From Deltaproteobacteria bacterium (GTDB taxonomy: Bacteria; Myxococcota_A; UBA796; SXON01): a stretch of DNA of 43,438 nucleotides. The notes below the pieces were generated by a model, which was not told where the DNA came from, did not search any database, and worked only from the letters and a program-made list of their open reading frames with translations. Where the stretch lies: assembly GCA_016875435.1 (NCBI GenBank), contig VGRE01000005.1:1-43438 (forward strand). Direction: 5' to 3'. Each line of letters begins with the position of its first letter. Positions within the stretch are counted from its first letter, which is position 1. The translations under genes and the position numbers were made by a program. Shown in pieces: positions 35,420-43,438 of this stretch.

Positions 35420-36214
35420 TCACCGCCCATACGCCCGCCTCCACAGCTCGTCCGGCAACGGCGACACGTATCGCCGTGCATCCCCCTCCGGGTGCCGGAA
35501 CCCGATCACCTGGGCGTGCAACGCGAGCCGAGAAAACCTCGCTCCACCATAGAGATCGTCCCCGAGGATGGGAAACCCCAGGTGAGCGAGGTGCAGCCGC
35601 ACCTGGTGGGTGCGACCGGTTTCCAGCCGGGCCTCGACCACTGATACATCGCCCGATGTATCAGCCACCCGGAAGTGAGTGACAGCGGGCTTTCCCCCGG
35701 CAACCACGCCGCGTCGTCCGTCGCCCTTGCGTCCCAGCGGCGCATCCACGGTCGGCTCCCCCCGGAAACGCCCGCGCACCAGCGCGAGGTAGCGCCGCTC
35801 CACGCTGTGCTCCTCGAGCTGGGCCTTCAGGTCGAGCTGGCAACGCTCATCGCGCGCCACCAGCAACAGCCCCGAGGTGCCCTCGTCGATGCGATGCACC
35901 GGCAGCGCCTGCCCGAGCCACCGCGCCACCTGCGAGAGCACACTCGGCTCGCGTCGCCCCGGCGCGGGCACGCTGAGCAGCCCGGAGGGCTTGTAGACCA
36001 CCGCCAGCCGCGCGTCGTGGGCCACCGCCGCCGCGTCGCGACCGGGCGCGTGCGCGGGCCGCGACGCGAGCACCCGCACCTCGTCCGCCTCCACCTCCCG
36101 CCCCATGTCGGCCACTGGCGTGTGCCCGAGCCACACCCGCCCCTGGCCCGCGAGCTTCCGCGCCTCCCGTAGCTCGTGCCCGCGTTGCCGCAGGACCTCC
36201 CCGAGCGTGGTCAT
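35420..36214 (-). CDS. RluA-family pseudouridine synthase
   Basis: 264 residues from the ATG at 36214. An N-terminal S4 RNA-binding domain (TLGEVLRQRGHELREARKLA) is followed by the catalytic domain with D110 in HRIDEGTSGLLLVAR, VVYKPSGLLSVP, and the C-terminal GRTHQVRLHLAHLGFPILGD. It isomerises uridine to pseudouridine in rRNA or tRNA in the cytoplasm; which site is modified cannot be told. The frame stays open to 36301, but the extra residues do not resemble the family. No leaderless-type box or good ribosome binding site is seen at this start. Confidence 0.9.
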   Translation of the reverse strand: MTTLGEVLRQRGHELREARKLAGQGRVWLGHTPVADMGREVEADEVRVLASRPAHAPGRDAAAVAHDARLAVVYKPSGLLSVPAPGRREPSVLSQVARWLGQALPVHRIDEGTSGLLLVARDERCQLDLKAQLEEHSVERRYLALVRGRFRGEPTVDAPLGRKGDGRRGVVAGGKPAVTHFRVADTSGDVSVVEARLETGRTHQVRLHLAHLGFPILGDDLYGGARFSRLALHAQVIGFRHPEGDARRYVSPLPDELWRRAYGR

Positions 36215-36320
36215 GGCAGTCCCGATCCGCCGCGCCTGCAGATCGGCGCCTCGCGAAAGTTGGAGGCCGCGCTCGTCCCGCCCGCAGCGGGGCACGGCCA
36301 ACGCGATCGAGCCACCCGGT

Positions 36321-36425
36321 CCCCAGTGGAAGACTGGGGGTGGTGCCCCTGGCGCGCCGGCCCGCTTGCCGGGCCGGTCGACGGGGGCGACAGGACCTCC
36401 CGGGGGACCTCCCGTGTCGCGACAC
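36321..36425. other. Structured gene-free segment: hairpins, direct repeat, palindrome
   Basis: The 267-base gap 36215-36481 has no credible gene. It holds CCCCAGT/ACTGGGG (36321-36327 and 36333-36339, 5-base loop) and CCGGCCCG/CGGGCCGG (36357-36364 and 36370-36377, 5-base loop). It also holds GGACCTCCCG twice (36393-36402, 36405-36414) and the perfect palindrome GTGTCGCGACAC (36414-36425). No T-run follows the hairpins, so they are not ordinary terminators. It lies upstream of the RluA-like gene and downstream of the NodB-like gene. Confidence 0.4.
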
Positions 36426-36481
36426 AGGGCCGAGCACGGCCGACCAAGGTGACGCGTACGGGGTTCATGCCACAGTGACGG

Positions 36482-37480
36482 CTAGTTCTTCGCCGCCAGC
36501 GCTGTCCCGTAGATCTCCTCGCTGGTGGCCACCCGCATGTTGGCCGCCGCCCACTGCACCCAGCGCTCGTACGCCCCCCAGATAGCTTCTTTCTCCCGCC
36601 GGTTCCGGCTCTTCGACACGTCCACCCCGGTGAGCGGGTAGGCCGGCTGCCGGATCGTCTTCTTGGTGCGGTCGGTGTAGTACGAGAGCGTCCACCCCTC
36701 GGGGCCGGAGCGCTCGAAGTTGTTCTCGTGGATGAGCGACGTGACGTACGGCGTGCGACCGAGCGTCCACGACTTGAGCGCCTCCCGCATCCTCGGCAGC
36801 GGGTCGTAGTTGTCGGGGTCGGACTCCACGCGGTTCCACCAGAAGTCGTTGCGGTCGCCCCAGCGGGTGATGTTGATGTCGCCCGGTCGCTCCAGCAGCG
36901 TGCCGTACCACGTGAAGGGGTCGGCCTTTGGGGAGCTCGACGCGTGCGTGGTGATCACGCACTTCGCGCCCATCGAGGCGAACACCTCCATCGCCGCCTC
37001 GCGCACGCCGGCGTTGCCGACGCTCAGGCCCACGCACGAGGGCGCGCGGCCGAAGGTGTTCTTCACCAGCGTGTAGCCGCCGATGGTGCCGGTCTTGAGC
37101 TCGCCGGTGGCCATGTCCTGCGCGTAGGTCTCGTACTGCTTGATGACGGCAACCTTCTGCTCCTTGGTACGCAGCGCCGAGAGGGGCGCGGTGAAGCCGT
37201 CGGCCAGGGGGTGCGGCGCGCGGACGTGGTAGCTGATCCCCATGTCGCGTAGCGCGCTCACCGCGTCGCTGCGCTCGCTGACGTAGGCCTGCGTGATCGG
37301 GCCGGTGAGGTAGAAGTCGCCCTTGACCCCGTACTTCCGAAAGATCCCCGCGGCGCGGATGACGGTGTCGGCGCTCTCGTCCACGTGGGTGTGGTCGTGG
37401 GTGTTCATCACGAAGGTGATGGTGGGACGGTCGCTGGCCTCGGCGAGCTGCACGAGGAGAAAGCTGAGGACCGCAGACAT
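36482..37480 (-). CDS. Exported polysaccharide-deacetylase-like (NodB-fold) protein
   Basis: 332 residues from the ATG at 37480, with a short signal peptide (MSAVLSFLLVQLAEA). TITFVMNTHDHTHVDESADT followed by RKYGVKGDFYLTGPI resembles the first strand and helix of NodB deacetylases, where the usual motif is TFDDG and 'ATFF'. Here the DD is replaced by THDH, but acidic and His residues that could bind metal remain. Later parts (CVITTHASSSP, TSLIHENNF) contain further His residues. It may act on a polysaccharide or be a related hydrolase. It is divergent from the hydantoinase gene. Confidence 0.55.
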   Translation of the reverse strand: MSAVLSFLLVQLAEASDRPTITFVMNTHDHTHVDESADTVIRAAGIFRKYGVKGDFYLTGPITQAYVSERSDAVSALRDMGISYHVRAPHPLADGFTAPLSALRTKEQKVAVIKQYETYAQDMATGELKTGTIGGYTLVKNTFGRAPSCVGLSVGNAGVREAAMEVFASMGAKCVITTHASSSPKADPFTWYGTLLERPGDINITRWGDRNDFWWNRVESDPDNYDPLPRMREALKSWTLGRTPYVTSLIHENNFERSGPEGWTLSYYTDRTKKTIRQPAYPLTGVDVSKSRNRREKEAIWGAYERWVQWAAANMRVATSEEIYGTALAAKN

Positions 37481-37550
37481 CGGGGGCTCCGGGGAAACGG
37501 CGGGGGCGGCAGTGGTACGCCGTGCGCACCGTGAAGCTTCGACGCCAACA

Positions 37551-37557
37551 GGGGAGG
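37551..37557 (+). promoter_or_regulatory. Ribosome binding site of the hydantoinase gene
   Basis: GGGGAGG sits 4 bases before the GTG at 37562. Unlike many genes in this window, this start has a clear Shine-Dalgarno sequence. Confidence 0.5.
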
Positions 37558-37561
37558 GGGC

Positions 37562-40500
37562 GTGAGCCGCGCGGGGCCGGCAGGCGAGGGCCAAGTAGCA
37601 CGCGGGCGCACCCTCGTGGACCGCGGCGGCACCTTCACCGACGTGGTGGTGGAGTCGAAGGATGGGAAGCTCGACGCGAGGAAGGTGCGTTCCGACATGG
37701 CCGTGGTCGGCCGCCTCGCGACGGGGCCGCTCTGCTTCGGCACCACGGTGGTGACCAACGCGCTGCTCGAGGGCAAGGCCGCGCGCGTGCTGCTCGTCGT
37801 GTCGCGGGGCCTCGGCGATCTCCCGGCGCTCGGCGACATGGCGCGCCCCGATCTCTTCGACGCCGACGCTCGCCGTCGTGCATGGCCCGGCCTGCGCGTG
37901 GTGGAGGTGGGGGGACGGATCGACGCCGACGGGTGCGAGGTCGAGCCGCTGGAGATCCCCGCGTTGCCGCTCGACGGCGTCGAGGCGGTGGCGGTGGTGC
38001 TGCACAACGCGCCGCTCAACCCGGCGCACGAGTGCGCCCTGCGCGAGGCCCTGCCCCCGCGTCTCCACGCGGTACTGAGCCACGAGTTGGTTCCCTCGCT
38101 CGGTCTCGTGTCGCGACTTGAAACAACATTGCTCGACGCGGCGGTCGGCCCGGTGCTGCGTGCGGCCCTCGAACGCGACGAGATCCCCGCCGGCGCCCAC
38201 GCCATCCGCTCCGATGCCAGCCTGTGTGCCGCGGCTCGCTTGCGTGCGCCCGACGCGGTGCTGAGCGGCCCGGCCGGCGGGGTGCTCGCGGTGCGTCACG
38301 TGGCCGAGCGGGTGGGGGCTCGACTGGCGGTGGGCCTCGACATGGGCGGCACCTCTACCGACGTGTGCCTGGTGGAGCCGGGCCCGCTGCGCTACCGGGG
38401 GGGCGACTCGGTGGTCGCGGGGCGCCGCTTGCGGAGACCGGCGCTCGACGTGGAGACCATCGCCGCCGGCGGTGGATCCATCCTCGGTCACGACGGCGTG
38501 GCCTACACCGTGGGACCGGCCTCGGCCGGCGCGCACCCCGGGCCGCAGGCCTTCGGCAAGGGCGGGCCGCCCACCCTCACCGACGCCGCGATCGAGCTGG
38601 GCCTCGTGGACCCTGATACATTCGACCCTCCTATCGATGTGTCACGTGTATCACTGCCCGGCCCCGCCGAGGCCTACGTCGACATCGCCCGGGAGAGCAT
38701 GGCCGCCGCCGTTCGCCGACTCGCCCTCGCGCGAGGCGTCGATCTCGAGGGCGCGGTGCTCGTGTCTTACGGCGGCGCTGCGGGCCAGCACGCCTGCGCG
38801 GTGGCCGAGAAGCTCGGCCTCGGGCGCGTGGTGGTACACGCGCTCGCATCGGTGATGAGCGCCTTCGGACAGCGTTTTGCTCGTGCCGAGGAGGAGCGTT
38901 CGCGCCCCCTGTGGCGGCCACTGGCCGAGGCCTGGCCCCGGGTGGTCGCGCTGTGGGACGAGCTCGCGGCGGCGCTGGCCGGCTGGCCCGAGCGCAGCTG
39001 CTGGGTGGAACTACGCTACGCGGGCACGGAGTCGTCGCTGCGGGTGGAGGGCGGCTCGGCGATCGAGGTGGCGCGTGCCTTCGAGGCCGAGCACGCGCGC
39101 CGCTTCGGCTTCGCGCGACCGGAACTGCCGGTGGAGGTGGTCCAGGTTGGCGCGAGGGGCCGGGAGGCTGGACTCCCCGGCGACTACACGGTGGCGTGGC
39201 CGGAGGGTGTCCCCGGGCAGGTGGTGGGCCCCTGCTCGCTCGGGCTGGCCGGCACGACGCTGGTGGTGCCGGCGGGTTGGCGCGGGCGCCGGGACGGCCC
39301 GCTGCTGGTGCTCGATCACCAGCAGCCGCGGCCCCGCGCCGAGGCCACCGACGAGGCCCTGTCGCTCGCGCTGTGGTCCAGCCGTTTCTCGGGCATCGCC
39401 GCCGAGGCGGGCGAGGTGCTCCGGGGTCTCGCGCGGTCGGTGAACATCCGCGAGCGCCTGGACTTCTCGTGCGCGATCTTCGACGAGGCGGGCACGCTGG
39501 TGGCCAACGCCCCCCACGTGCCGGTACACCTCGGCGCGATGGGGGCCACGGTGCGCGACCTCATCGGGAGCGGCCTGCCGCTGCCGGGAGGGGCCTCTTG
39601 GCTCACCAACGACCCGGCGGCGGGGGGCTCGCACCTGCCCGATCTCACCGTGGTCAACCGGGCGGGCCGCTGGTTCGTGGCCTCGCGCGCGCACCACGTC
39701 GACGTGGGCGGGAGCACGCCCGGCTCGATGCCGCCGCGGTCGCGAGCGCTCGCCGACGAGGGGCGGGTATTCCGTCGCGTGCCGCTCCTGGTCGACGGGG
39801 GCTTTCGCTGCCCCGATCTCGCTGGTTGTCGCGACATGGTGACGGTCGAGGCCGACCTCCGGGCGCAGGTGGCCTGCAACCTTCACATGGCCCGGCGCCT
39901 CGCCGACTTCGACCCCGTCGACGTGAGCCAGTGGATGGGCCGGCTGGTGGCGGCGGTGGAGAGGGCGGCGGGCGAGGTCTTGCCCCGCCTCGAGGGCGAG
40001 GCCGCTGACGAGATCGACGGCGTCGTGCTGCGGGTGCGCGTGCGCGGCGCGTGTTTCGACTTCTCGGGCAGCGGCGGTCCTCACGCGGGCAACCTCAACG
40101 CGCCGTCCTGCGTGGTGCGCGCGGCGGTGATCTACGTCCTTCGCTGCTTGCTCGGTCGCGACTTGCCGCTGAACGAGGGGCTGTTGCGCGCGGTGGACAT
40201 ACGGGTGCCGCCCGGCTCCATCCTCGACCCGCCGCCCGGCGCGGCGGTGGTGGGTGGGAACGTGGAGACCTCGCAGCGGCTCGTCGACCTGCTCCTGCGC
40301 GCCACGGGACAGCGCGCCGCGTCGCAAGGGACGATGAACAACCTGAGTCTCGGCGGCGAGGGCTGGGCCTACTACGAGACCCTCGGCGGCGGCCTCGGCG
40401 CCTCCGCGTCTGGACCCGGGGCCAGCGGCCTGCAGGTACACATGACCAACACCCGCGCCACCGACCCGGAGGTGCTCGAGGCGCGCCTGCCGCTGCGCGT

Positions 40501-40789
40501 GCGCAGCTTTCGCCTTCGCCCCGCGAGCGGTGGCGGCGGACTCCACGCCGGCGGCAACGGCGTCGAGCGGGAGATCGAGCTGCTCGCCCCGGCCACGGCG
40601 TCGCTTCTCGCCGCGTGGCGCCCCGGCGGTGCGCCCGGGCTGCAGGGCGGGGGCCCGGGGCTCCCAGGCGAGGCGTGGATCCAGCGCGAGGGCGCGTGGG
40701 CCCGCTGGAACGGCGACACCGTCTCGCTCTCGCCCGGCAGCCGCGTGCGCGTGTCGACCCCGGGCGGCGGCGGCTGGGGCGCGAGCTAA
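37562..40789 (+). CDS. Fused hydantoinase A/B (5-oxoprolinase-like) protein
   Basis: 1075 residues from a GTG start. The N-terminal half is the HyuA/ATPase-type domain ([66 protein letters not shown]). The C-terminal half is the HyuB-type domain (ISREtype [79 protein letters not shown]). The fused order is that of eukaryotic and bacterial 5-oxoprolinases, which open 5-oxoproline with ATP. It is ~200 residues shorter than typical 5-oxoprolinase, mainly early in the HyuA part. Substrate is therefore uncertain; cytoplasmic. Confidence 0.85.
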   Translation: MSRAGPAGEGQVARGRTLVDRGGTFTDVVVESKDGKLDARKVRSDMAVVGRLATGPLCFGTTVVTNALLEGKAARVLLVVSRGLGDLPALGDMARPDLFDADARRRAWPGLRVVEVGGRIDADGCEVEPLEIPALPLDGVEAVAVVLHNAPLNPAHECALREALPPRLHAVLSHELVPSLGLVSRLETTLLDAAVGPVLRAALERDEIPAGAHAIRSDASLCAAARLRAPDAVLSGPAGGVLAVRHVAERVGARLAVGLDMGGTSTDVCLVEPGPLRYRGGDSVVAGRRLRRPALDVETIAAGGGSILGHDGVAYTVGPASAGAHPGPQAFGKGGPPTLTDAAIELGLVDPDTFDPPIDVSRVSLPGPAEAYVDIARESMAAAVRRLALARGVDLEGAVLVSYGGAAGQHACAVAEKLGLGRVVVHALASVMSAFGQRFARAEEERSRPLWRPLAEAWPRVVALWDELAAALAGWPERSCWVELRYAGTESSLRVEGGSAIEVARAFEAEHARRFGFARPELPVEVVQVGARGREAGLPGDYTVAWPEGVPGQVVGPCSLGLAGTTLVVPAGWRGRRDGPLLVLDHQQPRPRAEATDEALSLALWSSRFSGIAAEAGEVLRGLARSVNIRERLDFSCAIFDEAGTLVANAPHVPVHLGAMGATVRDLIGSGLPLPGGASWLTNDPAAGGSHLPDLTVVNRAGRWFVASRAHHVDVGGSTPGSMPPRSRALADEGRVFRRVPLLVDGGFRCPDLAGCRDMVTVEADLRAQVACNLHMARRLADFDPVDVSQWMGRLVAAVERAAGEVLPRLEGEAADEIDGVVLRVRVRGACFDFSGSGGPHAGNLNAPSCVVRAAVIYVLRCLLGRDLPLNEGLLRAVDIRVPPGSILDPPPGAAVVGGNVETSQRLVDLLLRATGQRAASQGTMNNLSLGGEGWAYYETLGGGLGASASGPGASGLQVHMTNTRATDPEVLEARLPLRVRSFRLRPASGGGGLHAGGNGVEREIELLAPATASLLAAWRPGGAPGLQGGGPGLPGEAWIQREGAWARWNGDTVSLSPGSRVRVSTPGGGGWGAS

Positions 40790-40861
40790 GCCCCGGATCC
40801 ACCGGGTCCTCCACCGCGCCGGCCAGGTCGGCCGCGATGGCGAGGGAGCAGAGGACGCTGG

Positions 40862-42538
40862 TTATTCCCCTATTGGACCTTGGATCGGCCCCGGGTGCGT
40901 GGCGCGGGTGTCCATCTGGCGCAGGCGGCGGGCGAGCAGGGCGGCCAGGAACTGGTAGAAACGCAGCCCAAGACCGTTGTCTCGCTCCGTGAGCGCGAAC
41001 ACGTCCTCGGGCCTCAGGTGAAGCAACTCTCCCTCGTCGGTCCCCACGACGTCCGCGCTGGCGGCCCCCGACTCCAGGAAGCTCATCTCCCCGAAGATCT
41101 GCTCGGCGCCGAGCTCGCCCAGATCCAGCTCCCCCGCGCGCACCCGCACGCGACCCCGCTCCACGAGCCAGAGCCCCGCCCCGCGCGTCCCTTCGCTCAG
41201 CAGCAGCTCACCGGCCTGGAATGGACGTCGCCAGCCTACTTCGCGGATGCGTTCCCGGTCCTCGGGGCCCAGGTAGCGGCGCCAAGCCTCGGAGGAGTTC
41301 TGGGCTTCGGGGGCGGGCACGCAGGCGGCGGTGGACTCCTGCACCCGCTGGTCCATCTGGGCCTCGAAGAGGGCCACGCGGTCGGTGTCCAGGGGGACCA
41401 CACCCCCGGTGGAGGTGTAGCCGGAGGGCTCTTCCCCGGGATCGCCCCGAAGATAGCTGGCGCCCCGGGCCTTGTGGACGAGGCGCCAGTTGCGCAAGGC
41501 GAGCACGCAGGCGTTGAGCTCCCCGACGAGGCGCCCGTCTCCGCTGGCGGCGACGAAGCCCCGCAGCCGGCCGGCCCGCGTGTCGACAACCTCGAGAAAG
41601 TCCTGGTGGACCTTGGGAAGGTAACGCCGACTGTGGCGCACGGATCGGCCCATGGGGCTGGCCGCGGAGACGCCGAGCAGGGCGTCCAGGGCCTGGAGGC
41701 AGCCCACCTGGGGGCCGCTGGCCCCCTCCAGCGGACCCTCTCCCTCGTCCAGGCCCCAGATGGTGGTGGGCTGGATCAGGGTGAGGAATTGCCCCGGGCG
41801 AAGGTGGCCGCGCTGGATGTTGCGCTTGAAAGGCTCCCCCAGGCTGGCCAGGTCCGCGCGCAGGCGCTCGAGCAGGAAGAGCACCCGCAGTCGGTCCCCC
41901 CCGGCGCAGGCGCCGACCAACTCCACGAGGGTGCGCAGGCAGGCGGTGCCCCGCGCCTCCGTCTCCACGCCGGTGGCCAGGAAGGCCGCCAGGGCCTCGT
42001 CGTCGGGCGCCCGCAGCCAGCCCACCGCCGGGCGCAGACGCGCTGCGACCAGCTCCTCCACCTCGTAGGCGCCGCCGGGACGGCCACCGTCAAGCTGGAA
42101 GTTGCACAAGACCATGCTGTTGAGGTTTCCCACCCGGGGATGGCCCCGGTCCCGGCAGAGCGCGCTCCAGAGCCGATCCAGGGCCGGGGGCAGGGCGCAG
42201 CGCGCGCGCTCGTAGTCCTCGCGCCTGGGCGGCGCCCGCCGCCAACGGGCACAATGGGCCAGCACGGAGAGCACCGTCATCAGACGGTCCCGTTCGGGGG
42301 TGTCTAGGGCGTCCCAGGAGGCCCCGCGTAGCGCCTCCCCATCGAAGAGCGCCCAGATCCAGGGCTCCACGTCCCCGTCGCCGTGGTATCGCTCGGGGAG
42401 CTCCGCCACGGCCGCGTCGAGAAGGTCGAAGGGGGGCGGCAGGCGGTGGGCGGGCAGGCGCGCGGGCAGGAAGCCGTTGGGTCCCAGGGCCGCGAAAGCC
42501 GCATCCAGAGCGTTTTCTCGTAAATCTCCGCGTTTCAC
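40862..42538 (-). CDS. Indoleamine-2,3-dioxygenase-like heme domain fused to a cyclic-nucleotide-binding domain
   Basis: 558 residues from the GTG at 42538, with a strong ribosome binding site (GGGGAGGAG) just upstream. Residues ~1-400 follow the IDO fold: NGFLPARLPAHRLPPPF, PQVGCLQALDALLGVS, RRYLPKVHQDFLEVVD, and NWRLVHKARGASYL with H355 at the place of the heme ligand His346 of human IDO1. STGG (376-379) matches the IDO GTGGT loop. The site of human Arg231 seems to be Gln (LIQPTTIWG). Residues ~435-545 form a CRP-type cNMP-binding domain with FGEMSFLE; the phosphate-binding Arg is Ala (AASADV). There is no DNA-binding domain. It may be a ligand-controlled heme oxygenase. Confidence 0.75.
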   Translation of the reverse strand: MKRGDLRENALDAAFAALGPNGFLPARLPAHRLPPPFDLLDAAVAELPERYHGDGDVEPWIWALFDGEALRGASWDALDTPERDRLMTVLSVLAHCARWRRAPPRREDYERARCALPPALDRLWSALCRDRGHPRVGNLNSMVLCNFQLDGGRPGGAYEVEELVAARLRPAVGWLRAPDDEALAAFLATGVETEARGTACLRTLVELVGACAGGDRLRVLFLLERLRADLASLGEPFKRNIQRGHLRPGQFLTLIQPTTIWGLDEGEGPLEGASGPQVGCLQALDALLGVSAASPMGRSVRHSRRYLPKVHQDFLEVVDTRAGRLRGFVAASGDGRLVGELNACVLALRNWRLVHKARGASYLRGDPGEEPSGYTSTGGVVPLDTDRVALFEAQMDQRVQESTAACVPAPEAQNSSEAWRRYLGPEDRERIREVGWRRPFQAGELLLSEGTRGAGLWLVERGRVRVRAGELDLGELGAEQIFGEMSFLESGAASADVVGTDEGELLHLRPEDVFALTERDNGLGLRFYQFLAALLARRLRQMDTRATHPGPIQGPIGE

Positions 42539-43012
42539 GGCCTCTCCTCCCCGTCCGCGCCCCGCGCCGCCCCCCGAAAGCCACGGTATTCGCCGCCCGC
42601 GCCCGCGCCGGTCCGCGCGGGTCCTGATGCTACCGAACGCGGTATTACCCTGGCGCCGTCCCACCCAGCACCCCCGGCCACCGCGCGCAAAACGCCGCCC
42701 GCTGGGCCGAATGGCTCGTGGCGAAGGCAGCTGTCCACAGCTGATAACCGAGGGAGAAATCGCACCATGACCGTATTCGGAGAGAACGCCACCTCGGACA
42801 GCAGGGGGCGCAAGGCGGCGCGGGCTGAAAATCGGGGTCGAGAGCGCCGTACGAGGAGTGGTCGGAGGGCGAGGAGGCTCGGTGGCAGGGCGCGGACCGG
42901 GTCGTTACGGGTACCGTAGGAGGGGGTCATGTTTCCTTTCCTCCCGACGCGCGTGCTGCCGACGAAGCCGACGGCCTGAATGCCCGGGTGGTCGGCGATG
43001 GGGATAGATGGG
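42539..43012. other. 474-base gene-poor stretch between the IDO-like gene and the IS110 transposase
   Basis: No convincing gene. A similar 10-mer occurs at 42583-42592 (ACGGTATTCG) and 42770-42779 (ACCGTATTCG), with a partial copy GCGGTATTAC at 42639-42648. CAGCTG-TCCA-CAGCTG lies at 42728-42743 and a TACGG/CCGTA hairpin at 42906-42918. A 50-codon ATG frame (42767-42919) is very Arg-rich and not trusted. The part nearest the transposase may be the IS110 left end, which in this family can encode a bridge RNA. The element boundary is not visible. Confidence 0.5.
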
Positions 43013-43438
43013 ATGACGCGGCCGGTGCTCCAAGTGGAGCACATCGTTTATCCTGAGACGAGCAATCGCTCAACGGAGTCACCGGCCCTGAACGAGCATA
43101 GCACCTTGACCGTGGGGATCGAGCTGGGGGACCGTCGGTCCACGGCGTGCGTCGACGGGGCCGGGGTCGTTGTCCGCTGGTTCGAGTTCCCGATGACGCC
43201 GGAGGGCGTTCGGGAGGCCCTCACGAACCAGGGCTTCGGGCGGGCGGCGATGGAGGCCGGTGCGCAGTCGGGGTGGGTGACGCGCGAGCTCCGGAAGCTC
43301 GGGTACGAGCCGCTGGTGGCGAACCCGCGGAAGCTGAAGGCGATCAGCGCCAACGAGCGGAAGAGCGACCGGAACGACGCGTTGCTGCTCGCCCGCCTCG
43401 CGGTGGCGGACGCGTCGCTGCTCTACCCGATCCGCCAC
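43013..43438 (+). mobile_element. IS110-family transposase/recombinase, N-terminal part (cut by window end)
   Basis: The frame runs off the right edge. It encodes the DEDD RuvC-like N-terminus of IS110-family recombinases: TVGIELGDRRSTACVDGAG, then AAMEAGAQSGWVTRELRKLG, EPLVANPRKLKAI, and RKSDRNDALLLARLA. Here D, E and the DRND Asp residues are the expected catalytic acids. The start is uncertain: ATG 43013 is the longest, but the conserved part begins at GTG 43112 or TTG 43106. A perfect hairpin, GTGCTCC-AAGT-GGAGCAC (43025-43042), and a -10-like TATCCT (43049-43054) sit between, which favours a later start. These elements move by RNA-guided recombination and lack terminal inverted repeats. 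Confidence 0.85.

Noticed and set aside
36357-36377. 8-base hairpin as an intrinsic terminator
   Set aside because: No T-run on either strand.
40792-40806. CCCGG/CCGGG hairpin after the hydantoinase gene as a terminator
   Set aside because: Only five base pairs and no T-run; possible but not supportable.
42767-42919. 50-codon ATG frame after AGGGAG
   Set aside because: Arg-rich composition expected by chance in this GC content and a distant ribosome binding site; at most the remnant of a gene cut by the IS element.
42535-43044. 169-codon minus-strand frame upstream of the IDO-like gene
   Set aside because: No family resemblance; the strong ribosome binding site at the GTG 42538 and IDO homology place the gene start downstream of it.
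43079-43438. Minus-strand frame opposite the transposase
   Set aside because: Antisense shadow of the IS110 recombinase.

Overview
The window is GC-rich, densely packed bacterial chromosome, most likely from a member of the Myxococcota. The best evidence is the C-terminus of the protease at 21504-24752. It ends in Cys-Gly-Cys, a hydrophobic stretch and an Arg cluster, which is the form of a MYXO-CTERM sorting tail. Expanded CotH-like lipoproteins and FG-GAP secreted proteins fit the same group. No rRNA, tRNA or CRISPR array was seen.

Layout. (1) 1-9936: a cellulose synthase operon, bcsA (5' end outside the window), a small zinc-ribbon membrane protein, bcsB, bcsZ and bcsC, with overlapping or nearly touching genes. 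(2) 9943-12347: two overlapping CotH-like lipoprotein genes. (3) 12374-14371: a PhoB/PhoR-like two-component pair behind a Pho-box-like repeat. (4) 14352-21517: a rhomboid protease, a LON-domain protein, QueG, and an operon of thioredoxin reductase with an active/inactive pair of M16 peptidases. (5) 21504-35228: a secretome region holding a subtilase with FG-GAP repeats, two more CotH-like proteins, a transglutaminase-like lipoprotein, a GH1 lipoprotein, an ACE-type M2 peptidase, a broken phoD, and a membrane lipid-kinase-like protein. (6) 35420-40789: an RluA-type pseudouridine synthase, a NodB-like exported protein, and a fused hydantoinase/5-oxoprolinase. (7) 40862-43438: an indoleamine-dioxygenase-like protein fused to a cyclic-nucleotide-binding domain, a 474-base gene-poor stretch, and the start of an IS110-family transposase cut by the window end.

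Three patterns run across the window. First, many genes that open a transcription unit have a TANNNT-like box, often GGATAGC, only 5-8 bases before the start codon and no ribosome binding site, so leaderless mRNAs look common. Second, many exported proteins have extremely short signal peptides with no positive charge (Cys at residue 7-9 in the lipoproteins). Third, the octamer GTCGCGAC occurs 24 times by eye, far above my rough expectation, in the manner of the cyanobacterial HIP1 repeat, and is absent from the last 3.3 kb.

The most unusual single gene is the IDO-like/cNMP-binding fusion at 40862-42538. All calls come from reading the sequence; no database search was run.
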